This document shows, in pieces, positions 17,821 to 26,400 of a stretch of DNA of 64,000 nucleotides. Origin of the DNA: Nocardiopsis flavescens (GTDB lineage Bacteria; Actinomycetota; Actinomycetes; Streptosporangiales; Streptosporangiaceae); NCBI RefSeq assembly GCF_900141985.1, contig NZ_FQZK01000006.1:186001-250000 (forward strand). The letters are read 5' to 3'. How positions within the stretch are numbered: position 1 is the first letter of the stretch; each line of letters starts with the position of its first letter. Position numbers and translations under genes: made by a program. The notes beneath the pieces were generated by a model. The model ran no database searches. It was given only the letters and a program-made list of their open reading frames with translations, and was not told the origin of the DNA.

Positions 17821-17879
17821 CGGCCCCCGGGACCGGGGGCCGTGGCGGTCCCGCGGGCGGACGTGCCGCCCGCGGGACC
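17821..17879 (-). terminator. Tandem hairpins between lanM3 and the beta-peptide gene
   Basis: Two adjacent hairpins. The larger has perfect 14-bp arms (17847-17860 and 17866-17879) around a 5-nt loop ACGTG. The smaller pairs CGGCCCCCGG (17821-17830) with 17833-17842. They lie in the lanM3-lanA gap, 26 bp before the beta-peptide start. They could partly end transcription after lanM3, or act as an mRNA 5' stabiliser after processing so that more beta precursor is made. There is no U-tract. Confidence 0.6.
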
Positions 17880-17896
17880 CGCTCGGGGACCGCGGC

Positions 17897-20800
17897 CTAG
17901 GAGAGCCGCAGCACGGAGGGGTAGGTCCGGGGGTCCAGGTGGCGGAGAAGGGACCAGGCGATGCCGGCCTGGCCCAGCATCAGGCTGTTGCTGAAGGCGT
18001 ACTTGCCGGCCGCCCTGGTGTCGTAGCGTTCGAGCACCTCGGTGAACAGCCGGGGGTAGAGGTCGGCGGTCACCTCCTCGCCGACGAGGCCGGGGACCGT
18101 CCGCTCCGCCAGCAGGACCGCCTCCGCGGTGCCCAGGTCCCCGTGGCAGTACGTGGTGTTGTTGCCGAAACCGCGTTCGAGGGTGAGCTCCGCCAGGCGC
18201 GCGAGCCGGTCCCGGGGGAAGGCGTCGGGCACGTGCCGCACCGCGGACACGGCCCCCATGAGCAGTCCCGGAGCCCCGTGGCACCAGCCGTAGGCGCGGT
18301 TCGCCTCCTCCCCGCTCCATTCGCGGGGCCAGTCCCGGTCGGTCTCGTCGTAGGCGTCCGCGACGGCGCGCATGGCCCGGACCCCCAGGTCCCGGATGCC
18401 CTCGTCCCCGAAGACGGTCCCGTACTCGATCAGCCAGGGGGCGACCCCGGCCGCGCCGTGCGCGTAGCCGAGGTACTCGGTCGCCCGCGCGGTCGCGGTG
18501 TCCACCCCGAACGCCTCCGGCCCGAGCGCGACGATGCTCGCCGCCGCGGCGGCCGTGCGCTTGCGGTCGTCCTCGTTCACGGAGTACCGGTGCAGGGCCA
18601 TACAGGCGGCCAGGGCACCGGTCGTACCGGACAGGAAGTCGGTGGCGCCCCCGGGGCCGGCCGCCTTCACGATCAGGTCGGCCCGCTCCCCCGGGGTCAT
18701 CGCGCCGGGGGTGCCCAGCAGGCGCCGGGCGGTGTCCAGGCAGTAGAGGGTTCCGCTCAGCCCGCTCATGCCGCCGACCGAGGCGCGCAGCTCCGCCAGC
18801 GTCCCGTCCTTGAGCCGCGCTTCCAGGGGGTCGATGACCTTCAGGGCGGCGTTCCGGTACCGGGTGTCCCCGGTCTCGCGGGCCAGGCCGGCCAGGACGA
18901 GGGCGATTCCGGGTGTTCCGCTGTACAGGTCGAACGCGAGGACCCCGGGGCTCCACTGGTTCTCCTCCGCTCCCATCACCACGGGGGCGATCCAGGTCGC
19001 GGGGTGGCTGCCGTCCTTTCCGACGATCATGCCGTCGACGAGGGCGTCGCCGATACGGACGGCCTCGGCGAGGAACCGGTTCCGGCCGGGCTTGGGGTCC
19101 TGCCCCCTGCGGGCGCCCCGCGGGGTGAACCCGGTGGTCTCCCACTCCCGGGGGAGCTTGTCGACGAAGGTGAAGTCGACCAGCGTGAGCTGCCGTTCCA
19201 CCTCCGCCGTGTCGAGGCCGGCGAGCCGGGCCAGGGTGGACTCCAGCCCGGACTCGGCGAAGGCCTCCCGGAGCACCGTCCGGTCCACGGCCTCCAGGTC
19301 CCGGGAGTCCGCCGTGTAGGTGAAGTAGGGGACGTCCCCCCGGAGCAGCTGCCGCGTCTCGTCGTCGCCGACCTCGGCGGCGGTGTCCGGGCGCAGGGCG
19401 GTGCGGTGCAGCACCGCCGTCCTGACCAGCCGGTCGCGCAGGGCGTCCGGGTGGGTCGCCATGCGCAGCAGCTGCATGTAGAAGAGCGTGGCGTTGTTCA
19501 GGAACCGGAACCGCGCCCCGCCCAGGAAGCGGCCGATGGCGCCGGCGACCTCCTGCCGGTGGTCGCGGGCGTGGAGCAGGACCCGGCGCAGCTCGCGTTT
19601 GAGGATGTCGCGCTGCTCGGTGACCGGCAGGGGGGCGTTCTGCGACACCGACGGGTTCGCGTTGGCCTCCGAGGCGACGGCCGAGGCCAGTTCCGCGAAC
19701 ATGTCGTCGCGGCCGGGGTTGCGGAACCGGATGTTCCGGTAGGGGCTCTGCTGGCCCTGCGCGTACCCGATGACCCCCACGTCGATCCCGGTGTCGGCCC
19801 CGTTGGGCTTCATGACCAGGGGCAGGACTCCGATGGTCACGACCGAGTCCTTGAGCGTGCGGACGGCGTGCCGCCACGCGGACCCCTCCCCCTCCGCGGG
19901 TTCCTCGGCCATCCGGGGGGTCAGCAGTGTCTCGGTGTCGACGACCACCGGGCCGCGGTCGCTCGTCACCACGTTCTCGTAGTGGATGTCGACCGCTTTG
20001 AGGAGGTAGAGGATGCCCGTGAGCCGGCCGATCCGGGCGAAGTACTCCTCCGTGCCGGAGTCCCAGGTCCCCGTGCTCACGTACTCGACGAAGCCCTCGT
20101 CCCCGCAGGGGAGCACGGCGAGGGTGCGCAGGTCGGTCCCCAGCCGCTCGTTCATCCAGCCCACGAACCCGTGGTAGCCCGCCTCGGCCTCCATGGGCCT
20201 GGGCTTGTGGACGACCTGCCCGCCGTCGTCGAAGACGACGCGCGCGACCGTCCGTCCGCCGTTGTGCGTGTCCCCCTGGCCCAGGGCCACGGTCGTGATC
20301 CTGCTCCCGGGGACCACCCCGGGGATCCGCTCGTCCAGCAGGCCGCGGTTGCGCTCCACCTCGGAGAGCACGTGCAGGAGGTGGGACGCGGCCGTGCGCA
20401 CCTGCTCGCGCGCGGTACGGAAGAGGTGGGGGTTCTCGGCCAGGAGCGCCCCGTGGCCCTGCGCGCTGTTGGTCCACCGGCGAAAACTCGCGTACCGCTC
20501 CTGCGGGTCGTCCCCCTCCAGCTCCCCCCGGGCCCTGCGCTCGTACAGCACCTCCAGGAGGGTGCGGGTCATGAGCCAGGCGACCCGCCCCGACTGGGTC
20601 GCGACGAAGTCGGCGAAGACGGAGCCGTCCGCGGCCACCTGCGGGGACGCGGACACCTTCGCCTCGACCCCCTCGGTCCACGCCAGGACGTGGTGGCGGA
20701 AGTAGTCCTCCATCTGGCCCTTGGCGTCCAGGGCCGGGTCGTAGGCGGCGGGGGCGGGGAAGTCGCGCGGGTCCGGGTCGCCGGCGGTGTCGGGGGCCGA

Positions 20801-20911
20801 GAGGTCGCGCAGGAGCTTGCCGTGCAGCCGGTCCCGGGTCTCCTCGGAATCGAGTTCCGGAAGATAGGTGTCCAGGGCACGGGATATGTCATCCGGTGTC
20901 ACTTCGAACAT
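17897..20911 (-). CDS. lanM: Class II lanthipeptide synthetase LanM (copy 3, alpha-peptide type)
   Basis: A 1004-aa LanM. The dehydratase half has GDTHNGGR, VHKPRP, DIHYENV and DTETLLTPRM. The cyclase half has zinc ligands Cys877 (GWCHGAPG), Cys922 and His923 (TYCHGDLG). It closely parallels LanM1 along its whole length; the two probably arose by duplication. In LanM1 the C-terminal region reads YSHGIMLG; here it reads FSNSLMLG, so that His is not conserved. GGAG lies 8 bp before ATG 20911. It follows the alpha precursor (21111-21302) by 199 bp and precedes the beta precursor, so it most likely modifies the alpha peptide. Confidence 0.96.
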   Translation of the reverse strand: MFEVTPDDISRALDTYLPELDSEETRDRLHGKLLRDLSAPDTAGDPDPRDFPAPAAYDPALDAKGQMEDYFRHHVLAWTEGVEAKVSASPQVAADGSVFADFVATQSGRVAWLMTRTLLEVLYERRARGELEGDDPQERYASFRRWTNSAQGHGALLAENPHLFRTAREQVRTAASHLLHVLSEVERNRGLLDERIPGVVPGSRITTVALGQGDTHNGGRTVARVVFDDGGQVVHKPRPMEAEAGYHGFVGWMNERLGTDLRTLAVLPCGDEGFVEYVSTGTWDSGTEEYFARIGRLTGILYLLKAVDIHYENVVTSDRGPVVVDTETLLTPRMAEEPAEGEGSAWRHAVRTLKDSVVTIGVLPLVMKPNGADTGIDVGVIGYAQGQQSPYRNIRFRNPGRDDMFAELASAVASEANANPSVSQNAPLPVTEQRDILKRELRRVLLHARDHRQEVAGAIGRFLGGARFRFLNNATLFYMQLLRMATHPDALRDRLVRTAVLHRTALRPDTAAEVGDDETRQLLRGDVPYFTYTADSRDLEAVDRTVLREAFAESGLESTLARLAGLDTAEVERQLTLVDFTFVDKLPREWETTGFTPRGARRGQDPKPGRNRFLAEAVRIGDALVDGMIVGKDGSHPATWIAPVVMGAEENQWSPGVLAFDLYSGTPGIALVLAGLARETGDTRYRNAALKVIDPLEARLKDGTLAELRASVGGMSGLSGTLYCLDTARRLLGTPGAMTPGERADLIVKAAGPGGATDFLSGTTGALAACMALHRYSVNEDDRKRTAAAAASIVALGPEAFGVDTATARATEYLGYAHGAAGVAPWLIEYGTVFGDEGIRDLGVRAMRAVADAYDETDRDWPREWSGEEANRAYGWCHGAPGLLMGAVSAVRHVPDAFPRDRLARLAELTLERGFGNNTTYCHGDLGTAEAVLLAERTVPGLVGEEVTADLYPRLFTEVLERYDTRAAGKYAFSNSLMLGQAGIAWSLLRHLDPRTYPSVLRLS

Positions 20912-21110
20912 AGAAAGACTCCAAGGAACGCGGGCCGGGCACCGCGCGGAACGAGACCACGAAAAGATCCGACGACCGAACGAGAAGAAGGGGAGAGCAC
21001 TTTCCGTTCTCCGTTTTTTCCGGCAGGGGCATGGAGGACACCGTGCTCTTTCTCCGATGCCCCCGCCCGGCGGTGAGGACGGCGGACGGATCCGTACCGT
21101 CTTCGCCCGG

Positions 21111-21302
21111 CTAGCAGCTGCCCTGGCACTCCACGGACAGCGTGCAGGCCCACCCGGGGTTGCCGATGGCCCAACTGGCCAGGCAGCTGGGGCAGAGGCT
21201 CGCGATGCTGATGCTGTTGGGATCGGCGTCGGATCCCGCGCCGACGGCGTCCAGTCCCTGTTCGGAGATCTCTTCGAGGATGCTGACGTTCTTATTGGTC
21301 AT
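21111..21302 (-). CDS. lanA: Two-component lantibiotic precursor, alpha peptide
   Basis: A 63-aa precursor with leader MTNKNVSILEEISEQGLDAV and a GAG (21-23) before the core. The core has five Cys; its last part, GNPGWACTLSVECQGSC, closely matches haloduracin alpha (GN-G--CTLTVEC-PSC). The CTLxxEC box is the lipid II-binding ring of the mersacidin/alpha-peptide group. It is followed by its own LanM and then by a beta peptide with a second LanM, the arrangement of a two-component lantibiotic. Transcription should start from the conserved promoter at 21363-21406. Among the five precursors this one is assigned most securely. Confidence 0.94.
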   Translation of the reverse strand: MTNKNVSILEEISEQGLDAVGAGSDADPNSISIASLCPSCLASWAIGNPGWACTLSVECQGSC

Positions 21303-21362
21303 GTCGTTCTCACCACACCGTGTCTCGTTACCGGAAAAGGCATCGCCTCTCGGACACGCATC

Positions 21363-21406
21363 ATCCTGGCACCGCGGTGATCGGGCCGGTATTGGCCTTT
21401 GGGGAG
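21363..21406 (-). promoter_or_regulatory. Conserved lanA promoter element, copy 3
   Basis: Minus strand: CTCCCCAAAGGCCAATAC (21406-21389), 20 bp, CAGGAT (21368-21363), 60 bp before the alpha-peptide start. It lies back to back with copy 4; the two 18-bp boxes are 35 bp apart and point away from each other. Confidence 0.72.
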
Positions 21407-21441
21407 GGTGGGGGCCACTGATCGGACCGAAGGCGCGGCCT

Positions 21442-21485
21442 CTCCCCAAAGTCCAATGGAAAGCGGTGCCGCGGGGTGGCAGGGT
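21442..21485 (+). promoter_or_regulatory. Conserved lanA promoter element, copy 4
   Basis: Plus strand: CTCCCCAAAGTCCAATGG (21442-21459), identical to copy 1, then 20 bp, then CAGGGT (21480-21485). It drives the opposite-strand precursor at 21586; the distance to the ATG (100 bp) is longer than in the other three. Confidence 0.7.
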
Positions 21486-21585
21486 GGCCGGTCAGGAACG
21501 CCTTCCGGCTCCCGGACAACGGCAGCGGGACCAGGCGCCCGCGCACCCGGCCCGGACGCGGGGAACCCGAAGAGAGCGGATCATC

Positions 21586-21765
21586 ATGCGTGATAGGAAC
21601 GTCGGCATCCTCGAAGAGATCAACGAGCAGTCCCTGGACGCGACGGCGGCCGCGGCGGACGAACCCGTGGTGACCCAGCAGATCTTCTGCGCCCCGTCCT
21701 TCGTCACGTGCCCGCAGATCTCCATCCTGTGGTGCCCGCCCGGCTGGCCCGACGCCGGCGTGTGA
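21586..21765 (+). CDS. lanA: Lanthipeptide-like precursor with aromatic, Pro-rich C-terminus (stand-alone)
   Basis: A 59-aa product starting MRDRNVGILEEINEQSLDAT, a leader nearly the same as those at 9833 and 21111. The leader ends in AAAAD rather than GG or AG. The core has three Cys but only five Ser/Thr, and a tail WCPPGWPDAGV with two Trp and three Pro. Unlike the others it has no CTxTxEC or CPTTxC box. It is transcribed away from the alpha operon from its own copy of the conserved promoter. No synthetase follows, so modification in trans is expected. Whether it carries lanthionines, free Cys or disulfides is open. Confidence 0.75.
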   Translation: MRDRNVGILEEINEQSLDATAAAADEPVVTQQIFCAPSFVTCPQISILWCPPGWPDAGV

Positions 21766-21789
21766 GCGGGGCCGCCCCACCGGCCCCTC

Positions 21790-21820
21790 GCGCGTGCGGC
21801 GCCGGCGGCGCCGCACGCGC
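21790..21820. terminator. Bidirectional terminator between the precursor and the SARP gene
   Basis: A perfect 14-bp stem (21790-21803 with 21807-21820) with a 3-nt loop GGC, between two convergent genes. It would end both the plus-strand precursor transcript and the minus-strand SARP transcript. Confidence 0.8.
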
Positions 21821-21861
21821 CGTGCGGTGCGACCGCCCCGGCCCCCGCGGGCCGGACACGG

Positions 21862-24723
21862 TCACACCGCGCGGCGCGCCACCACCGGGATGTCGTCGAG
21901 GACGCCCTTGACCTGGGACACCCCCTCCTGGTCCCCCAGGTGCTCCCACAGCTCCAGCGAGCGTTCCAGGAACTCCCGCGCCGAGTCCGTTTCCCCCAGG
22001 GCGATGTGGGCCCGTCCCAGCCCGAACCCGAGCAGCGCCTCGCCCACGGGGTCGCCGGGGTCGGCGATCAGTTCGAGCGCCTCGTGGAAGCGGTCCCTGG
22101 CGTCGGAGTACGCACCGCTCGCCAGGTCCACCCCGGCGATCTGGTGCAGGACCTGGGAGCACGCCCGGGGGTCGCCGGACATCTCCGCGCTCGCCAGTGC
22201 GCGTACCAGGTGGGCCCGCCCGTCCTCGTACTCCCCGCGGTCCGCGGACATCCGGCCCAGCAGCACCAGGGAGCGCCACACGGCGCTCGCCCGCCCCTCG
22301 GACGTGAAACCGGCCAGCGCCGTCTCGCACAGCTCCCGGGCCGCCTCCGTGTCGCCGCGCCAGTAGGCGAGCTCGGCCATCCACTCCCGGCACAGCGCCG
22401 CGCCGAACCCCTCCCCGACCTCGGAGAACCCCGCGAGCGCCCGGGCCAGCCCCCGTTCGGCGCCGTGGATCTCCCCGCGGTTGATCATCAGCGAGGCGGA
22501 CGAGAAGTCCATCGCCGCGATCCCCCGGACGTTGCCCGAGGCGCGGACGGCCTCCGTCGCGGACTCCAGCGCCTCGGCGAAGTCGTCGAAGAAGCCGCGC
22601 CTCTCGGCGTACACGCAGAACTGGGAGACCAGCTCCCAGCACTCCTCGTCCAGGCCGGCCCGCGCCGCCTGCCGGATGACGGCCAGGATGTTGACCCGTT
22701 CGCGCTCCATCCACTGGTGCGGGTCGGTGAGCAGGCGCTCGACGTAGTCCGGGGGCGGCGACCAGCGGGCACCGCTCCCCACGGCGCGCAGGAGGTTGAC
22801 GCCGAAGACCCTCCTGTTCGCCTCCTCCGTCAGGAAGAGCCAGCCCCCGGCCCACCGGCGCACCTGCTCCGTCCCGGCGGAGGGGTCCTGCTCCCCCTTC
22901 TCCCTCGCGTACTCGCGTACCAGGTCGTGGAAGCGGTAGACCGGCCCTCCGGCGCCGTCGACACCGACGGCGCCGAGCAGGTGCGTGTCCACCAGCGTCT
23001 CCACCAGGTCGGCCGGGGCCGTGCCCCGGTCGTCCAGCAGCGCTCCCGCCGCCCACACCGGGATGACCGGCGCCTCCACGAGGCCGAGCAGGCCGAACAG
23101 CCGTGCGCCGGCCCCGTCCAGCGCCTGGTGGCTGAGGGACAGGCTGGTCCGGACCTTCATGTCGCCGTGGACCAGTTCGTCGAGCCGGCGGCGTTCGTCG
23201 GACAGCCTCTCGACGATCGTCGGCAGTGTCCAGTGCGGTTTGGCCGCCAGCCTGGCCGCCACGATCCGCAGCGCCAGCGGCAGCCGGCCGACCATCCCCA
23301 CCAGGCGGCGCGCGGCCCCGGGGTCGGCCTCCACCCGGGCGGCGCCGACCACCCGGCGCAGGAGAGCGACCGCGTGGTCCTCCGCCAGGGGGTCCAGGTC
23401 GAAGCGGCGGGCGCCCGGGATGCCCGTCAGCCGGGCCCGTGAGGTGACCAGGACCCCGCAGGTGCCGCCGCCGGGGATCAGCGGTGCCACCTGCGCCTCG
23501 GAGGAGGCGTCGTCCAGGACGACCAGGACGCGCCGGGAGGCCAGGAGGCCGCGGTACATCACGGCGCGTTCGTCCAGGTCGTCCGGGATGGCCTGGCCGG
23601 GTACGCCGAGGGCGCGCAGGAAGCGTCCCAGCACCTGCGACGGCGACAGCGGCGACCCGCCCGTCCCCCTCAGGTCGCAGTAGAGCTGGCCGTCCGGGAA
23701 GTACTCCCGCGCCAGCCGGTAGGCGACGTGCACGGCCGCCGCGCTCTTGCCGATGCCGGGCGGTCCCAGGATCACCGCGACGCCGGAGGACCCCCCGGCG
23801 CGGACCAGGGCCTGGGCCACGGCCGCCTCGGTGTCCTCGCGCCCGATGAAGTCCGGGGTCGGGCCGGGCAGCTGGAACAGCAGGCGCTGGTCGATCGGCG
23901 GCGGCTCCTCCCGCGGGGCGGCCGGGGCGGCGCGCTCGCGCGGTTCCAGGGCCGGGTCCTGGGCGAGGACGGCCCTCTCCAGGGTGCGCAGTTCCTCTCC
24001 GGGTTCCAGGCCGAGCGCCTCGACGAGCCGGGCCCGGAAGGCCCGGTAGACCTCCAGTGCCTCCCCCTTCCTCCCCGACCGGTAGAGCGCGAGCATCAGG
24101 TGGGCGCACAGCCGCTCCCGCAGGGGGTTCTCCTCCAGGAGCGCCGGGATCTCCGTCACCAGGCGGGCGTGCCTGCCGAGTTCGAGGTCGAGTGCCAGGC
24201 GCCGCTCCAGGGCGTCGGTCCTCTCCGCGCCGATCCGCGCGGCCCGCGTCCTCATGGCGTCGGTGTCGATTCCGTCGAGCGCCGGACCGCGCCAGAGGTC
24301 GTCCGCCTCGCGCAGCAGGTCGGAGGCCTCCTCCGTGCGCCCCGCCTTCTCCGCCGCTCCCGCCCGGCGCACCCGGACGCGGAACAGGTAGAGGTCGACC
24401 GTCTCCGGGTCGGCGCGGAGGAGGTAGCCGGAGGAGCGGGTGTCGATCACGGCGCGGAGGGGGCCCAGCCGGCGGCGCAGGCGGGAGATGCAGATCTGCA
24501 CCTGGGTGCGGGCGGTCTCGGGCGGGTCGTGCGACCAGAGCGTGTCCATCAGCGCCTCGATGGAGACCACGCGGTTGAGATCCAGCAGCAGTGCCGTCAG
24601 AACCGTCTGCTGGCGTCCCAGCGGCACGTGGACGAGGCCGTCGGCACCGCCCACCTCCAGGGTCCCCAGCAGCCGGAAGCGAATTCCCGAGACGTCACTC
24701 CCGGCTGTTCTCTCACTGCTCAT
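21862..24723 (-). CDS. AfsR/SARP-family transcriptional regulator with NB-ARC and TPR domains
   Basis: A 953-aa regulator. Domains in order: OmpR-like winged helix (about 1-100, with RFRLLGTLEVGG and ICISRLRRRLG), bacterial transcriptional activation domain (to about 260, ending near ALGLEPGEELRTLE), NB-ARC/STAND ATPase (Walker A LGPPGIGKS, then VLVVLDDASS), and C-terminal TPR-like repeats. AfsR-type SARPs activate antibiotic genes by binding direct repeats near -35. ATG 24723 leaves 14 residues before the conserved domain; GTG 24762 is an alternative, and both RBSs are weak. It lies at the end of the lanthipeptide locus, convergent with the last precursor, and is a strong candidate for cluster control. 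It has no copy of the lanA element upstream. Confidence 0.93.
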   Translation of the reverse strand: MSSERTAGSDVSGIRFRLLGTLEVGGADGLVHVPLGRQQTVLTALLLDLNRVVSIEALMDTLWSHDPPETARTQVQICISRLRRRLGPLRAVIDTRSSGYLLRADPETVDLYLFRVRVRRAGAAEKAGRTEEASDLLREADDLWRGPALDGIDTDAMRTRAARIGAERTDALERRLALDLELGRHARLVTEIPALLEENPLRERLCAHLMLALYRSGRKGEALEVYRAFRARLVEALGLEPGEELRTLERAVLAQDPALEPRERAAPAAPREEPPPIDQRLLFQLPGPTPDFIGREDTEAAVAQALVRAGGSSGVAVILGPPGIGKSAAAVHVAYRLAREYFPDGQLYCDLRGTGGSPLSPSQVLGRFLRALGVPGQAIPDDLDERAVMYRGLLASRRVLVVLDDASSEAQVAPLIPGGGTCGVLVTSRARLTGIPGARRFDLDPLAEDHAVALLRRVVGAARVEADPGAARRLVGMVGRLPLALRIVAARLAAKPHWTLPTIVERLSDERRRLDELVHGDMKVRTSLSLSHQALDGAGARLFGLLGLVEAPVIPVWAAGALLDDRGTAPADLVETLVDTHLLGAVGVDGAGGPVYRFHDLVREYAREKGEQDPSAGTEQVRRWAGGWLFLTEEANRRVFGVNLLRAVGSGARWSPPPDYVERLLTDPHQWMERERVNILAVIRQAARAGLDEECWELVSQFCVYAERRGFFDDFAEALESATEAVRASGNVRGIAAMDFSSASLMINRGEIHGAERGLARALAGFSEVGEGFGAALCREWMAELAYWRGDTEAARELCETALAGFTSEGRASAVWRSLVLLGRMSADRGEYEDGRAHLVRALASAEMSGDPRACSQVLHQIAGVDLASGAYSDARDRFHEALELIADPGDPVGEALLGFGLGRAHIALGETDSAREFLERSLELWEHLGDQEGVSQVKGVLDDIPVVARRAV

Positions 24724-25599
24724 TGCGACCTGTCGATTCTGTTTCCGTGTTCGGCCGGACACACGCTTCGCACCGTCGGTCGGCTCCCGCGCAGGACCGC
24801 GGAGAAAAGGATGACGGACCCGGGCGGCTCCGGAAAGCGGAATAAGGGGGAAGGGCGATGAGAATCGGTCGTCCGGGGCGGCGCGGTTGCGGGGAGGGCG
24901 CCGTTCCGGCCGCTCGGAGCGGGCCGCGCCGCGGGGACCGCCCCGTGCACCCCCCGTCCGCCGGCCGGGGCGCCGCGCCCGGCCGGCCGGCCTCCGGGGC
25001 CGGCCACGGCGGGCCCGGCCGGAGGGGGCCCACCGCGGGCGGAGGCGGTCGCACCGTCGCGCGCGGACGGGCTCCGGCGGGGTCGCGGGCGTCCGTCACC
25101 GGGCGGGTCCCGCGGCTCAGGCGCCGGTCTCGTCGGCGGGCCAGGGCCGGGCGGCGCCGGTGGGGGCGGGGCGGGCGGGGCGGCTGCTCATCTTCGATAC
25201 TTTCCAAGGCGCGCGGGAGGGGGCGGGCCCGGCGGGAGCGGAGCCGGGGGTCACGCGGGAAGGGCGGGCGGTCGCTGTGACGGGCGGACCCCGACCGGGT
25301 TTCGGGCGTTCGCGGCGGAAGGGCCGCGTCCGGCGCCGATCATCGGCGCCGTTTCGCCCCACCGGATTTCACGATCGCCTTTTCCGGTCGATACGGGACA
25401 TGAAGGTAACACGTTTTCCGACGAGCGCCACGGAATTCCCCCCGGGGTGGCCGCACGGGGTGCGGCGGCCCGTTCCGCACGGCCGGGAACGGGCCGCCGC
25501 GGGCCCGGGGGCACGCGCCGGCGCGCGGGGGCGCCGCGCGCCGCTCCGCGTCCGGGCGCGGCCCCGGGCCGGACCCCGGGCGCGGACCGGCCGCCCCGG
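24724..25599. other. Long non-coding stretch between the lanthipeptide and inositol loci
   Basis: About 880 bp with no convincing gene. It holds a 19-bp palindrome (25332-25350, GGCGCCGAT-C-ATCGGCGCC), a relatively AT-rich patch around 25351-25440 that could be a promoter, and a 24-codon Pro/Ala/Arg-rich frame (25117-25191, minus) without a known match. It separates the divergent SARP promoter from the end of the inositol operon. Confidence 0.6.
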
Positions 25600-26400
25600 C
25601 TATCCCGGGGCGGCGGGGCCGGCGCCGCGTTCGAGCTCGTGCCGCAGGTCCTCCAGCTCGGCGCCGCCCGACATCTGGCGCACCAGGTCCTCGGGCTCCA
25701 CCTCGGCGCGGGGCGCGTCCAGCTCGACCTCTCCCAGCTTGAGCACCACGAAGTGGTCCCCGACCAGGTGGGCGTGGTGGGGGTTGTGGGTGATGAACAC
25801 GACCCCGAGCCCGGCCTCGCGGGCGGCGGCGATGTACTTGAGCACCACCCCCGACTGCTTGACGCCCAGCGCGGCGGTGGGCTCGTCCAGGATCAGCACC
25901 CGCGCGCCGAAGTGCACCGCGCGGGCGATCGCCACCACCTGGCGCTGGCCGCCGGACAGCCGCCCCACGGGCGCGTCGATGTCGGGCAGGTCGATACCCA
26001 TCCGGCGCAGTTCGGCGTCGGCGGTGCGGCGCATCCCCGCCGCGTCCAGCATCGAGAACGGCCCCCACCGGCGCAGCCGCTCCTCGCCCAGGAAGAAGTT
26101 GCGCCACACCGGCATCAGCGGTGCCATCGCCAGGTCCTGGTGGACGGTGGCGATGCCCAGGTTCCGGGCCTGGCGCGGGGAGGACAGGGAGACCGGGCGC
26201 CCGTCCACCCGGTAGACCCCGGTGGTGGGCGGGTGCAGTCCGGCGATGACCTTGATCAGCGTGGACTTGCCCGCGCCGTTGTCGCCGAGGACGCAGGTCA
26301 CCTCGCCGGCCCGCACCGCCAGGTCGACCCCGGTGAGCGCACGGACGGTGCCGAAGGCCTTGCCGACCCCGGACAGTTCCAGCAGCGGCGTGTCGGTCAC
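25600..26400 (-). CDS. Sugar/inositol ABC transporter ATP-binding protein
   Basis: A 266-aa single-domain ATPase of the carbohydrate uptake (CUT2, RbsA/FrcA-like) group. Walker [10 protein letters not shown]-loop VHQDLAM, signature LSGGQRQ, Walker [13 protein letters not shown], switch FITHNPHHA. Starts at GTG 26400, overlapping the permease stop (GTGA). CUT2 ATPases usually have two tandem domains; the single domain here matches the FrcA type, which works as a homodimer. It ends the inositol operon, so myo-inositol or a related cyclitol is the likely substrate. Confidence 0.92.
   Translation of the reverse strand: MTDTPLLELSGVGKAFGTVRALTGVDLAVRAGEVTCVLGDNGAGKSTLIKVIAGLHPPTTGVYRVDGRPVSLSSPRQARNLGIATVHQDLAMAPLMPVWRNFFLGEERLRRWGPFSMLDAAGMRRTADAELRRMGIDLPDIDAPVGRLSGGQRQVVAIARAVHFGARVLILDEPTAALGVKQSGVVLKYIAAAREAGLGVVFITHNPHHAHLVGDHFVVLKLGEVELDAPRAEVEPEDLVRQMSGGAELEDLRHELERGAGPAAPG

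Noticed and set aside
25117-25191. 24-codon minus-strand frame (MSSRPARPAP...) with GGAAAG upstream
   Set aside because: Very short, Pro/Ala-rich, no Cys and no similarity to the precursors; probably chance.
25332-25350. 19-bp palindrome GGCGCCGAT-C-ATCGGCGCC
   Set aside because: No gene start nearby and GGCGCC-type palindromes are common in such GC-rich DNA; kept only as a note.
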